Assembly (NCBI RefSeq): GCF_005869875.1
Contig: NZ_VAWG01000007.1
Location: forward strand, 62,001-126,000
Source of the DNA: Paenibacillus pinistramenti
Lineage (GTDB): Bacteria > Bacillota > Bacilli > Paenibacillales > Paenibacillaceae
DNA: 64,000 bases
Reading direction: 5' to 3'
In this document: positions 24,503-32,098 of the stretch, one piece after another
Layout of the letters: each line of letters starts with the position of its first letter
Position numbering within the stretch: position 1 is the stretch's first letter
Program-made: the position numbers and the translations under genes
The notes under the pieces: model-generated
Told to the model about the DNA's origin: nothing
What the model saw: the letters and a program-made list of their open reading frames with translations, nothing else
Databases searched by the model: none

Positions 24503-25618
24503 CTATTTCTTCCCGCCGTCAATTTCCTTCGGATCGAGCCCCTGCCAAATGTTTGGCACGGTTACATTCTCCGGATCGTCAAATACGAGAAAAGCTGTCG
24601 GCAGGTACCGCTCGCCGTACTGCGAAGACGGCTTGTTCACGATCCCGCCGTACTTGACGAGCACGGTCGAGGACCCGCCGTCCAGATTGGCGGCGATGAC
24701 CGCGCCGTGCTCGAGCATGATATTCTGCACGTCGTACAGGTCCGCGCCGATGCTGTAGCCCGGCTGGCGTCCGTCGATGACGACGAACAGGATCGCGCCG
24801 TCGGCGCGCTGCCCCATCGCGGTGCGCGGGGCGATACCCCAGCCGTCCTTATGGCTGTTGATCTGACCTTTGCCGTTCACGATAATCCGCGGCTGGAAGG
24901 TGACCGCCTCCTGCACGTTCATTTCGCTGAGCTCACTCAGCGAGTAGTGGCCGGCGATCATTTTCCCCTGCTTGTCGATGCCGACAATCTGGGTGGAGGT
25001 GCTGCTGCCCAGCCCATTGTAGTACAGCTTGCCCTGGGAGATCACGACGCCGATCGGCTTAAAGCCGTTGCCCTTCCAGTTCGGGTCGTCGAAGCCCCCG
25101 GCATTGACCCCGGCGATGGCGCCGAGCCTATTCACCATGCTCGAAACCTTCTCGCCCTTCCCCACCGTGTCGGGTACGCCAAGACGGATCTTGGTCGGAT
25201 CATTGACCGTCATAATGTAGCCTTTGTAGCTATTGCCGGAGATCGGCTCGATTTCGACCAGCGGCTTCTGCTGATTCTCCACGGGAGCGGGGATGCTGAT
25301 CGTGTGGGTGTCTTTTTCCGTCCCCATCTGCTCAAATTTCTCGTTGTATTCCGCCACCCGCTTCTTCAGCTCGTCTTCGCCGATAATGTATTTCGCCCAC
25401 TTCCGGTGCTGGGTCGTGATGAGCGTATCCGCGGCCAGATAGCGGAAGCTTTCGCCTGAGTTGGTGAAGAACAGCCAGCACACGCCGATAATCGCCAGTA
25501 TTAATAAGCTGATCACCGTCCGGTATATCAATCGGAACCATCCGAATTTTTTCTTCTTCTTGGTCTTCTTCCTGCCCGCCCGCGCAGCCTGACGTTTAGG
25601 CAGCTCTGTCTGTGCCAT
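24503..25618 (-). CDS. Phosphodiester glycosidase (NAGPA) domain protein
   Basis: A 371-residue protein. A very basic N-end (GRKKTKKKKKFGWFRLIYR) is followed by one membrane segment (TVISLLILAIIGVCWLFF), so the bulk faces outward. The NAGPA domain spans the last 230 residues: AGVNAGGFDDPNW, GIAPRTAMGQRADGAILFVV, DGRQPGYS and AANLDGGSSTVL, the family's conserved Gly/Asp blocks. Relatives occur in exopolysaccharide and spore or cell-wall loci and cleave sugar phosphodiesters. ATG 25618 has GAGGGAG ahead. It is transcribed alone. Confidence 0.88.
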   Translation of the reverse strand: MAQTELPKRQAARAGRKKTKKKKKFGWFRLIYRTVISLLILAIIGVCWLFFTNSGESFRYLAADTLITTQHRKWAKYIIGEDELKKRVAEYNEKFEQMGTEKDTHTISIPAPVENQQKPLVEIEPISGNSYKGYIMTVNDPTKIRLGVPDTVGKGEKVSSMVNRLGAIAGVNAGGFDDPNWKGNGFKPIGVVISQGKLYYNGLGSSTSTQIVGIDKQGKMIAGHYSLSELSEMNVQEAVTFQPRIIVNGKGQINSHKDGWGIAPRTAMGQRADGAILFVVIDGRQPGYSIGADLYDVQNIMLEHGAVIAANLDGGSSTVLVKYGGIVNKPSSQYGERYLPTAFLVFDDPENVTVPNIWQGLDPKEIDGGKK

Positions 25619-25862
25619 GAGACGGTCTCCCTCTTTTCCCTGAAATCTTTATGAAAAATCTTTATGAAATAACCATCAACAACTTCCATAATAGACGAAA
25701 AACCGTCGCTGAAAGTTTCATTTTCTTCACCACGGACCTCCCGGGTCAGCCGCGGCATAAAAATGTGTTATGAGCCTGATATGTAATTCTCATTATTCAA
25801 CGGGCGGAATTTCCGGGATAATCTGGAATAAGCTATTTACCGCAGCAGGGAGGAGATTGCTC

Positions 25863-27200
25863 ATGGAGAGATTGCTGATTAGAAACGCAGAGATCATAAC
25901 GATGAACGCCACGGAGGAGATCCTGCAGGGGGACATCTGGATTGAGAACGGCATGATTGCCGCCATCGGCAGGCAGCTGAATCCTCCCGGCCCCTATCGG
26001 GTGCTGGACGCCTCCGGCCGGACCGTCATTCCCGGCTTCATCCAGACGCACATCCATTTATGCCAGACCCTGTTCCGCGGCCGTGGAGATGATCTGGAAC
26101 TGATGGACTGGCTGAAACGCCGCATTTGGCCGCTCGAGGCGGCCCATGACGAGGAATCGGTCTATTACTCCGCCCTGCTCGGCATCGGGGAGCTGATCTC
26201 CAGCGGCACGACGACCATCGTGGACATGGAGACCGTTAACCATACCGGCTCAGCCATGCAGGCGATTGCCGAAAGCGGCATCCGCGCTCTATCGGGTAAA
26301 GTCATGATGGACCGCAAGGACGCAGACATCCCGCTTCCTCTGCAGGAGGATACCCTCGCTTCCCTGCAGGAAAGCGTGGACTTGCTCGAGCGGTGGAACG
26401 GATATGACGGCGGGCGGATCCGGTACGCTTTTTCCCCGCGGTTTGTCGTGTCCTGCACCGAGCATCTGCTGACGGAAGTCCGCGATTTATCCGCCAAATA
26501 CGGGGTTATGGTTCACACCCACGCTTCGGAGAATCTTGGCGAAATCGAGATTGTCCAGGCTGCGACCGGCATGCGGAACGTGGTCTATCTCGACCATATC
26601 GGACTGGCTAACGAGCGGCTGATCCTTGCCCACTGCATCTGGCTGGACGAAGAGGAGAAGCGGATTCTGCATGACCGCAAAGTGCGGGTCAGCCACTGTC
26701 CCGGCTCCAATCTGAAGCTGGCCTCCGGCATCGCCGAAACTCCGGACCTGCTGGCCCGCGATATCTCCGTCAGTCTTGGCGCGGACGGCGCTCCCTGCAA
26801 CAACAACCTCGACATGTTTAACGAAATGCGGCTTGCGGCTCTCATTCAGAAGCCCCATCACGGCCCTACTGTCATGGATGCGCGCACGGTCTTCCGGATG
26901 GCGACCATCGGCGGCGCCAAGGCCGTTGGCATGGAGAAGGAGATCGGCAGCATCGAGGTCGGCAAGAAGGCGGACCTTGCGATCCTTAACCTCATGAATT
27001 TTCATACCTTCCCTTCCTATGATGTTGACCCTATTTCGCGCATCGTCTACTCCGCCACCCGGGCAGATGTGGAGACCACGATTGTCGGCGGCAAAATCCT
27101 CATGGACAAAGGCCTTATGACCACGCTGGACAAATCCATTGTGCTGCGTGAGGCGGATAACAGCATCAAGCGGCTGATGAAGCGGAGCGTACTGGTTTAA
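25863..27200 (+). CDS. Amidohydrolase, 5'-deoxyadenosine deaminase-like
   Basis: A metal-dependent deaminase of 445 residues in the MtaD/DadD/SsnA group. THIHLCQTLFRG holds the HxH metal site, HTHASENLGE a third histidine, AHCIWLDEEE the next, and LGADGAPCNNN the metal-binding Asp. It probably deaminates S-adenosylhomocysteine, methylthioadenosine or 5'-deoxyadenosine in purine and methyl salvage; which of these cannot be settled from sequence. ATG 25863 has GGGAGGAG 7 bases ahead. It is single and ends at a shared terminator. Confidence 0.88.
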   Translation: MERLLIRNAEIITMNATEEILQGDIWIENGMIAAIGRQLNPPGPYRVLDASGRTVIPGFIQTHIHLCQTLFRGRGDDLELMDWLKRRIWPLEAAHDEESVYYSALLGIGELISSGTTTIVDMETVNHTGSAMQAIAESGIRALSGKVMMDRKDADIPLPLQEDTLASLQESVDLLERWNGYDGGRIRYAFSPRFVVSCTEHLLTEVRDLSAKYGVMVHTHASENLGEIEIVQAATGMRNVVYLDHIGLANERLILAHCIWLDEEEKRILHDRKVRVSHCPGSNLKLASGIAETPDLLARDISVSLGADGAPCNNNLDMFNEMRLAALIQKPHHGPTVMDARTVFRMATIGGAKAVGMEKEIGSIEVGKKADLAILNLMNFHTFPSYDVDPISRIVYSATRADVETTIVGGKILMDKGLMTTLDKSIVLREADNSIKRLMKRSVLV

Positions 27201-27219
27201 ATAGGATTGGATAACGGCA

Positions 27220-27262
27220 AAAAGGTGCTTTCCGCAATTTGAATGCGGAAGCACCTTTGTTT
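27220..27262. terminator. Bidirectional terminator
   Basis: AAAGGTGCTTTCCGC pairs with GCGGAAGCACCTTTG across about 9 bases, between the convergent amidohydrolase and SulP genes. Confidence 0.88.
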
Positions 27263-27308
27263 ATTTTTGCAGACGGGGAACTGCATCTCCCATCTTCCCA
27301 GTTTAAGC

Positions 27309-28763
27309 TTAATGCCCGCCCGCAGGGGCGAGCCCGATCCGGTCGACGAGCGCCTTGCTCTCCTCATTGAGCCCTTTGATGGTGACCTTTTTACCGAGCT
27401 GAGCGTATTTTTCGATAACCCGGGCTATGCCTTTAACAGCTGACTGATCCCAGATATGGGTTCTGGAAAAGTCTATTACGATCCGGTCCGGATCATCACC
27501 CGCCTGAAAATGGTTCACAAAATGATGCATCGTGCCAAAGAACATCTGGCCGGTAACGGTGTAGACTTTGGCTCCGTCTTCTCCGGCGGACGCGGTCAGG
27601 CGGACAACGGCCATTTTCCAGGCGAATACAACCGAGCTCAGCACCACGCCTGCGGCTACGCCAATGGATAAATTGTCTGTCGCGACCACCACGATCACCG
27701 TCACAATCATCACGATGGCGTCCGGCAGCGGGATTTTATTCAACGTTGTTAAGGACTTCCAGTCAAATGTACCGATACACACCATAATCATGACGCCTAC
27801 CAGCGCCGCCATCGGGATCTGCTTGACGATATCCCCCAGCAGCACGAGCAGAATCATCAGGAAGACGCCCGACACCAGGGTCGAGAGCCGGGTTCTGCCG
27901 CCCGACTTGATATTGATCATGGACTGCCCGATCATTGCGCAGCCGCCCATGCCGCCGAACAGGCCTGTAACGATATTCGCCATGCCCTGCCCGCGCATTT
28001 CACGATTTTTATTGCTGGCCGTGTCCGTCAGGTCGTCAATGAGCATCGCGGTCATGAGCGACTCCAGCAGTCCTACGAAAGCCATGGACACCGAATAAGG
28101 CAGAATAATCATAAACGTATCCCAGGTAACAGGAATATCCGGCAAATGAAAGACAGGCAGATCGCGGGTCAGCGCCCCCATATCTCCTACTTTATAAACG
28201 TTTAGATGAAGCGAAATCGTCAGAATCGACACGACAATGATTGCCGCAAGCGCCGGCGGAACGGCTTTGGTTATTTTGGGCACGATATAGATAATGACAA
28301 GCGTCAGCGCGACAAGCGCGTACATGATCCAGCCCTGGCCTTTAAAATGCGTGAGCTGCGCCATAAAGATCAGTATCGCCAGCGCATTCACAAATCCCGT
28401 CATAACCGGCTGCGGCACAAAGGTGATGAACCGGCCCAGCTTGAGCGCCCCCAATATAATCTGGAAGATCCCGGCCAGCACCGCAGCTGCAAACAAATAT
28501 TCAACCCCGTAGTCCTTCACAAGTCCCGTCACCAGCAGCGCAATCGCGCCGGTTGCAGCCGAGATCATCCCGGGTCTGCCGCCGGCCAGGGAAATGATAA
28601 CCGCCATCGTAATAGAGGCGTACAAGCCGGCCATCGGGCTGACACCCGCCACAATTGAAAAAGCGATCGCCTCGGGAATCAGCGCGAGCGCCACGGTCAT
28701 GCCTGAAAGGAGATCCGCCCGTGTATTTGAGAACCAGTGTCTCTTAAGCTGTGAAAATAACAA
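27309..28763 (-). CDS. SulP family anion transporter with STAS domain
   Basis: A protein of about 484 residues with 10 to 14 hydrophobic segments (LLSGMTVALALIPEAIAFSI, FVPQPVMTGFVNALAILIFM and others). A C-terminal STAS domain of about 100 residues follows (RIVIDFSRTHIWDQSAVKGI). Members import sulfate, bicarbonate or related anions. The TTG at 28761-28763 is chosen since AAGGAGG lies about 11 bases ahead; longer starts place the ribosome site inside the coding part. UspA and MFS genes follow upstream on the same strand but with independent spacing. Confidence 0.88.
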   Translation of the reverse strand: MLFSQLKRHWFSNTRADLLSGMTVALALIPEAIAFSIVAGVSPMAGLYASITMAVIISLAGGRPGMISAATGAIALLVTGLVKDYGVEYLFAAAVLAGIFQIILGALKLGRFITFVPQPVMTGFVNALAILIFMAQLTHFKGQGWIMYALVALTLVIIYIVPKITKAVPPALAAIIVVSILTISLHLNVYKVGDMGALTRDLPVFHLPDIPVTWDTFMIILPYSVSMAFVGLLESLMTAMLIDDLTDTASNKNREMRGQGMANIVTGLFGGMGGCAMIGQSMINIKSGGRTRLSTLVSGVFLMILLVLLGDIVKQIPMAALVGVMIMVCIGTFDWKSLTTLNKIPLPDAIVMIVTVIVVVATDNLSIGVAAGVVLSSVVFAWKMAVVRLTASAGEDGAKVYTVTGQMFFGTMHHFVNHFQAGDDPDRIVIDFSRTHIWDQSAVKGIARVIEKYAQLGKKVTIKGLNEESKALVDRIGLAPAGGH

Positions 28764-28866
28764 TGAACAAAATTCCTCCTTGTGTATCAAATAAAATAGC
28801 AGACTCCCGGTTTCGGCCGTTTTGTCTGCGATTGCTGCTTTATTGTATAACGGGCATCCTCTTTGC

Positions 28867-28902
28867 CATTCTCTTTATCATTCTCTTTATCATTCTCTTA
28901 TC
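28867..28902. repeat. Tandem repeat, 12 bp, abutting GNAT stop
   Basis: Units of CATTCTCTTTAT: two exact, one shortened, plus a diverged unit at 28855-28866. The array ends at the stop codon of the adjacent acetyltransferase gene. Confidence 0.85.
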
Positions 28903-29372
28903 TATACTAGACGCTCATATATGATAATTTCCCGTCCGTCTTCCTTTTTATTGGAAGCTATCGGTTTGAAGCCCTGCATCATCCAGAAGTGATGCGCCGG
29001 TTCATTGCCGACCGCAACGCCAATCCGGACACGGGGCACCTTCCGCTCCTGCATGACCGCAAGAAACATTTCCAGCGTCTGTCTGCCAAGCCCCTTCCCC
29101 TGCCACGATTTGCCGATCAGCAGCAGCCCGAGCCAGGTCTGTCCATCCTGGGGGTTCTCCATCAGAAATTCGAGAATGCCGATTCGTTCGTCATTGTGGA
29201 GGACAAAATATCGTTCCGTTCCCAGCCCTTCAGAGTCGTAGATCTCTTCAAGCGCTTCCTTCAGATCAATAATTTCCTTGCCCCTGGTTATTTTATTGAA
29301 ATACGGGTCCGAATTGATAAGCTCCATCTCCGCACGGACCTGTCCGCTCTTTATCCTCTCTAAAGTTACCAT
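28902..29372 (-). CDS. GNAT family acetyltransferase
   Basis: 156 residues with the GNAT order: LINSDPYFNKITRGKE, YFVLHNDERIGILEFLMEN, LGLLLIGKSWQGKGLGRQTL (acetyl-CoA loop WQGKGLG) and VRIGVAVGNEPAHHFWMMQG. It is complete in length for a single-domain GNAT. The substrate is unknown. It is a single gene followed at once by a small tandem repeat at the stop codon. Confidence 0.85.
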   Translation of the reverse strand: MVTLERIKSGQVRAEMELINSDPYFNKITRGKEIIDLKEALEEIYDSEGLGTERYFVLHNDERIGILEFLMENPQDGQTWLGLLLIGKSWQGKGLGRQTLEMFLAVMQERKVPRVRIGVAVGNEPAHHFWMMQGFKPIASNKKEDGREIIIYERLV

Positions 29373-29513
29373 TGGTGTCTGTCTCCTCGATTTTACTGCC
29401 TATCATTTTAACCCAGAAATCGATTTACTTCTATAGTGAAAAAGAAAGAACCCGCCCTTCTTCGACAAATTAAGCCGAAAATGGACGGATTCCCCAGCCT
29501 TCCGAGCTGTTCC

Positions 29514-29939
29514 TTATTTAACAATCGTAACCGGACAGGACGCGTGCTGAATGACATAATGGCTCACGGAACCGATCAGCAGCTCCGAGACGAGACCGAG
29601 CCCTCGCGTACCCATAACGATCAAATCAGCCTGTTCCTGTTCAGCAGATTTGCAGATGATTTTACCGGGATCACCGTGTCTGACGATTGTGCTGCAGCTG
29701 CCTGCGGGCAGACCGGCAAGCGCCTCCCGGACCGGAATCAGCATCTCCTCCCCTTCTCTGGCGATCTGTTCATCCAGCTCCACACCGACAGGAGGCTCGT
29801 TAATTGAAATATCAGGATTGACATGAAGGACGGTCAGCTTCGGCGCTTCAGCCAGGCTGAGCACAAGCTGCTTCGCATGGGAGAGCGCTCTGAGCGCATG
29901 CTCCGAGCCGTCATACGGCACCAGGAGATGTTTAAACAT
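29514..29939 (-). CDS. Universal stress protein (UspA family)
   Basis: 141 residues. It opens with FKHLLVPYDGSEHALRAL and closes with MGTRGLGLVSELLIGSVSHY plus CPVTIV, which contains the G-2x-G-9x-G(S) ATP-binding pattern, so it is probably an ATP-binding Usp. ATG 29939 follows AAAGGAGTG at 6 bases. Its SulP, GNAT and MFS neighbours are on the same strand but separated by gaps. Usp next to a membrane transporter is a common arrangement. Confidence 0.92.
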   Translation of the reverse strand: MFKHLLVPYDGSEHALRALSHAKQLVLSLAEAPKLTVLHVNPDISINEPPVGVELDEQIAREGEEMLIPVREALAGLPAGSCSTIVRHGDPGKIICKSAEQEQADLIVMGTRGLGLVSELLIGSVSHYVIQHASCPVTIVK

Positions 29940-29980
29940 GGAGATCACTCCTTTATGGGGTTAGGATAAGCGTGCTTTTC

Positions 29981-30056
29981 TATGCTAATGAACTTCTATG
30001 TTAATGAACTTTAATGTTAATGAACTTTAATGTTAATGGGCTTCAATGTTGATGCC
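29981..30056. repeat. Tandem repeat, 16 bp, straddling MFS stop
   Basis: Four 16-base units of the type AATGTTAATGAACTTT (29981-30044) and a partial fifth. The MFS stop (30033-30035) and the codons for its last residues lie inside the array, and each unit carries a TAA on the minus strand. Confidence 0.9.
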
Positions 30057-31244
30057 CCGCAGGTGACGGCCGCGCGCAACCAGGACCACTACGGCCACAA
30101 GCACCATGGCGCCGCCAAACCAGAAAGGCAGCTCCGCCGTGTACCATTCAGACAATTTGCCGGCCAGCCAAGGCGATACCGCCCCGCCCAGGAAGCGGAC
30201 AAAGCTGTAAGCTGCAGATGCGGTCGAACGCTCCACAGGCGCTGCCTGCATAACGGCTGTCGTAATCAGCGTGTTGTTGATGCCTAGGAACAGACCCGCG
30301 ATAATAACCGCCACAATGACCGTATTCGGAGAGTGGTTAATGGTACCGACCGCCATAACTCCCAGATCAACCGCAAACAAGGTCAGCATCCAGCCGATGG
30401 AAGGAACCAGGTTAAAGCGCTGCTGGATTCTTGGCGCAATGAAGACCGAGGACAAGGCCAGCAGAACCCCCCAGCCGAAGAAGACATAACCCAAGCCATG
30501 TTCATCCAGATTCATTACATAAGGAGAATAAGCCATCAAGGTAAAGAAGCCGAAATTGTACAAGAAGGCTACGATCCCCAGCGTCAGCAGGGACGGATAA
30601 GCCAGCGCCTTGAACGGATCCTTCAGCGATGTGCGGCTGGCCGCCTTCTTCACCTTAGGGAGCATGAAGAGCACAAACAGGAAGCCGAGCAGCATCAGCA
30701 CACTCACGCCGAAGAACGGGCCGCGCCAGGAAATGGAGCCCAGCTCGCCGCCCAGCAGCGGACCAACGGAAATCCCCAGCCCAAGCGCCGCTTCATATAA
30801 AATAATGGCTTTGGCCGTGCCGGATGTCGAGAAGCCGACAATGGCGGACAAGGCCGTCGCGATAAACAAAGCATTCCCGAGTCCCCAGCCTGCACGGAAG
30901 CCGACGATCTGGCCGATCGTATCCGAGTACCCGCCGAGCCCCGAGAAAATAACGATAAGAATCATGCCGATCAGCAGCGTCCATTTAATGCCAATCCGGC
31001 TCGACACGACACCGGTAATCAGCATCGCCAGGCCTGTCACCAGGTTATAGCTCGTAAACAGCAGGGACACCTGGCTCTTGCTGGCATGCAGCTGTTCGGC
31101 AATGGCCGGCAGAATCGGGTCTACCAGACCAAGTCCCATGAAGGAAATAACGCAGGCAAAAGCAACAGCCCAAACGGCTTTGGGCTGTGATAACATGCCG
31201 GATCGCTTATGAAGCTCACCGGACTGCTGTGGTTCTGATTTCAT
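30033..31244 (-). CDS. MFS transporter
   Basis: A 403-residue major facilitator with 12 hydrophobic segments. AVAFACVISFMGLGLVDPIL is the first helix, and GVVSSRIGIKWTLLIGMILI holds the loop 2-3 GxxxDR/GR-like motif. It resembles drug or sugar-efflux exporters of the YfmO/YdhP kind. ATG 31244 has GGAGG 8 bases ahead; an upstream ATG lacks one. A MerR gene ends 81 bases upstream on the same strand, so the pair is probably one regulated efflux module. Confidence 0.9.
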   Translation of the reverse strand: MKSEPQQSGELHKRSGMLSQPKAVWAVAFACVISFMGLGLVDPILPAIAEQLHASKSQVSLLFTSYNLVTGLAMLITGVVSSRIGIKWTLLIGMILIVIFSGLGGYSDTIGQIVGFRAGWGLGNALFIATALSAIVGFSTSGTAKAIILYEAALGLGISVGPLLGGELGSISWRGPFFGVSVLMLLGFLFVLFMLPKVKKAASRTSLKDPFKALAYPSLLTLGIVAFLYNFGFFTLMAYSPYVMNLDEHGLGYVFFGWGVLLALSSVFIAPRIQQRFNLVPSIGWMLTLFAVDLGVMAVGTINHSPNTVIVAVIIAGLFLGINNTLITTAVMQAAPVERSTASAAYSFVRFLGGAVSPWLAGKLSEWYTAELPFWFGGAMVLVAVVVLVARGRHLRGINIEAH

Positions 31245-31292
31245 GTCTCCAACCTCCAAAATAGATACTATAGTCATTCGCAATAGAAGCTA

Positions 31293-31325
31293 TATTCATG
31301 CTTTATTCGTGCTGTATTCATGCTT
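31293..31325. repeat. Tandem repeat, 11 bp x 3, abutting MerR stop
   Basis: TATTCATGCTT three times, the middle copy with two changes. The array ends where the MerR stop codon begins, between MerR and MFS. Confidence 0.85.
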
Positions 31326-31768
31326 TACTGATTCCCGTCCTGCTGCAGCTTCGTCAGCGCGTCTCTAACCATCTTCTGAAACTGCTCCAGGTCCTCCTGA
31401 AATCCCCGGATATTCTCGATCTTCTGCTCCATCAAAGCAAGCTGCTCCGACACCGTCCGGTCGATTTCGGTTAATTTATCTGTGCGTTCATCCGGACTTA
31501 ACTGGTTCATCTTCTCCATGTACGCCTGCCGCTGCCCACGCAGCGCTTCGGCGTATTTGACATACTGCTGAAGCTCCTGAAGCGAGAAGCCCAGGACCTC
31601 CCTCGCACTCACAATCTTCTTGAGGAGATCAATATCGTTCTGGCTGTAGAGCCGAATCCCGCCATCGCTCCGCTGCGGGGGCGGAAGCAGGCCGATTTCC
31701 TCATAATACCGGATCGTCCTCTTGGTAAGGCCGCATTCTCTGGCAACTTCGTCAATTTTGAAAAACAT
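31325..31768 (-). CDS. MerR family transcriptional regulator
   Basis: 147 residues. The N-terminal winged helix (FKIDEVARECGLTKRTIRYY, then IGLLPPPQRSDGGIRLYSQN) is unmistakable. A long dimerising coiled coil (LQELQQYVKYAEALRGQRQA) follows. The C-terminal effector part is short, without the Cys residues of metal sensors, so an organic ligand or drug is more likely. It lies directly upstream of the MFS exporter, which it probably controls. A good promoter lies 60 bases upstream. Confidence 0.92.
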   Translation of the reverse strand: MFFKIDEVARECGLTKRTIRYYEEIGLLPPPQRSDGGIRLYSQNDIDLLKKIVSAREVLGFSLQELQQYVKYAEALRGQRQAYMEKMNQLSPDERTDKLTEIDRTVSEQLALMEQKIENIRGFQEDLEQFQKMVRDALTKLQQDGNQ

Positions 31769-31829
31769 CCCTCACGTCTCCCTTCTTGGTTAAGATTCCC
31801 CTCCATTCATTTTGAATGCATAATAAATT

Positions 31830-31858
31830 GTTATACTATCACTTCTTATTTATGTAAA
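31830..31858 (-). promoter_or_regulatory. Sigma-A promoter of MerR gene
   Basis: Minus strand TTTACA, exactly 17 bases, TATAAC. It is a near-consensus promoter about 60 bases before the MerR start. Confidence 0.7.
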
Positions 31859-31878
31859 ATATTATATATGTGTGTAAC

Positions 31879-31896
31879 GTTAACGTCAACGTTAAC
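31879..31896. promoter_or_regulatory. 18-bp palindrome, candidate operator
   Basis: GTTAACGT-CA-ACGTTAAC is a perfect inverted repeat with a 2-base centre, and partial copies overlap it on the left. It lies upstream of the MerR -35 and would suit a dimeric regulator. Confidence 0.45.
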
Positions 31897-32028
31897 TTTT
31901 CGCGAACATCATAAGGTGGAGGTCCGTTTGTGCTCGGGAGGCTCCGAGACGAACGTTGCTCTCATCGCTGCGCTTGTCCGCAATCCTTCGTCTCTCCGCT
32001 GGCTTCAGCAAAATTCCTACCTATTTTA

Positions 32029-32085
32029 AAAAAATAGCCCGGCTCCAGCCAAGCGATACATCGCTTGGGCTGGAGCCGGGCTTTA
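32029..32085. terminator. Strong bidirectional terminator
   Basis: AGCCCGGCTCCAGCC-AAGCGA pairs with TCGCTT-GGCTGGAGCCGGGCT around the 4-base loop TACA, with A/T runs on both sides. It ends the nucleotidase transcript and perhaps one from the left. Confidence 0.9.
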
Positions 32086-32098
32086 ATTATCCCCTACA

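Larger units (their letters stand above)
31769..32098. other. Intergenic region: MerR promoter, palindrome, hairpin
   Basis: No established gene. From left to right it has the MerR promoter (31830-31858), an 18-base palindrome (31879-31896), a possible 35-codon plus-strand frame (GTG 31930 to TAG 32037) with a good GGTGGAGG site, and a strong terminator. A small transcript on the plus strand is possible. Confidence 0.5.

Noticed and set aside
28855..30056. CRISPR-like array
   Set aside because: The repeats are contiguous, only 11 to 16 bases long, with no spacers and no cas genes nearby.
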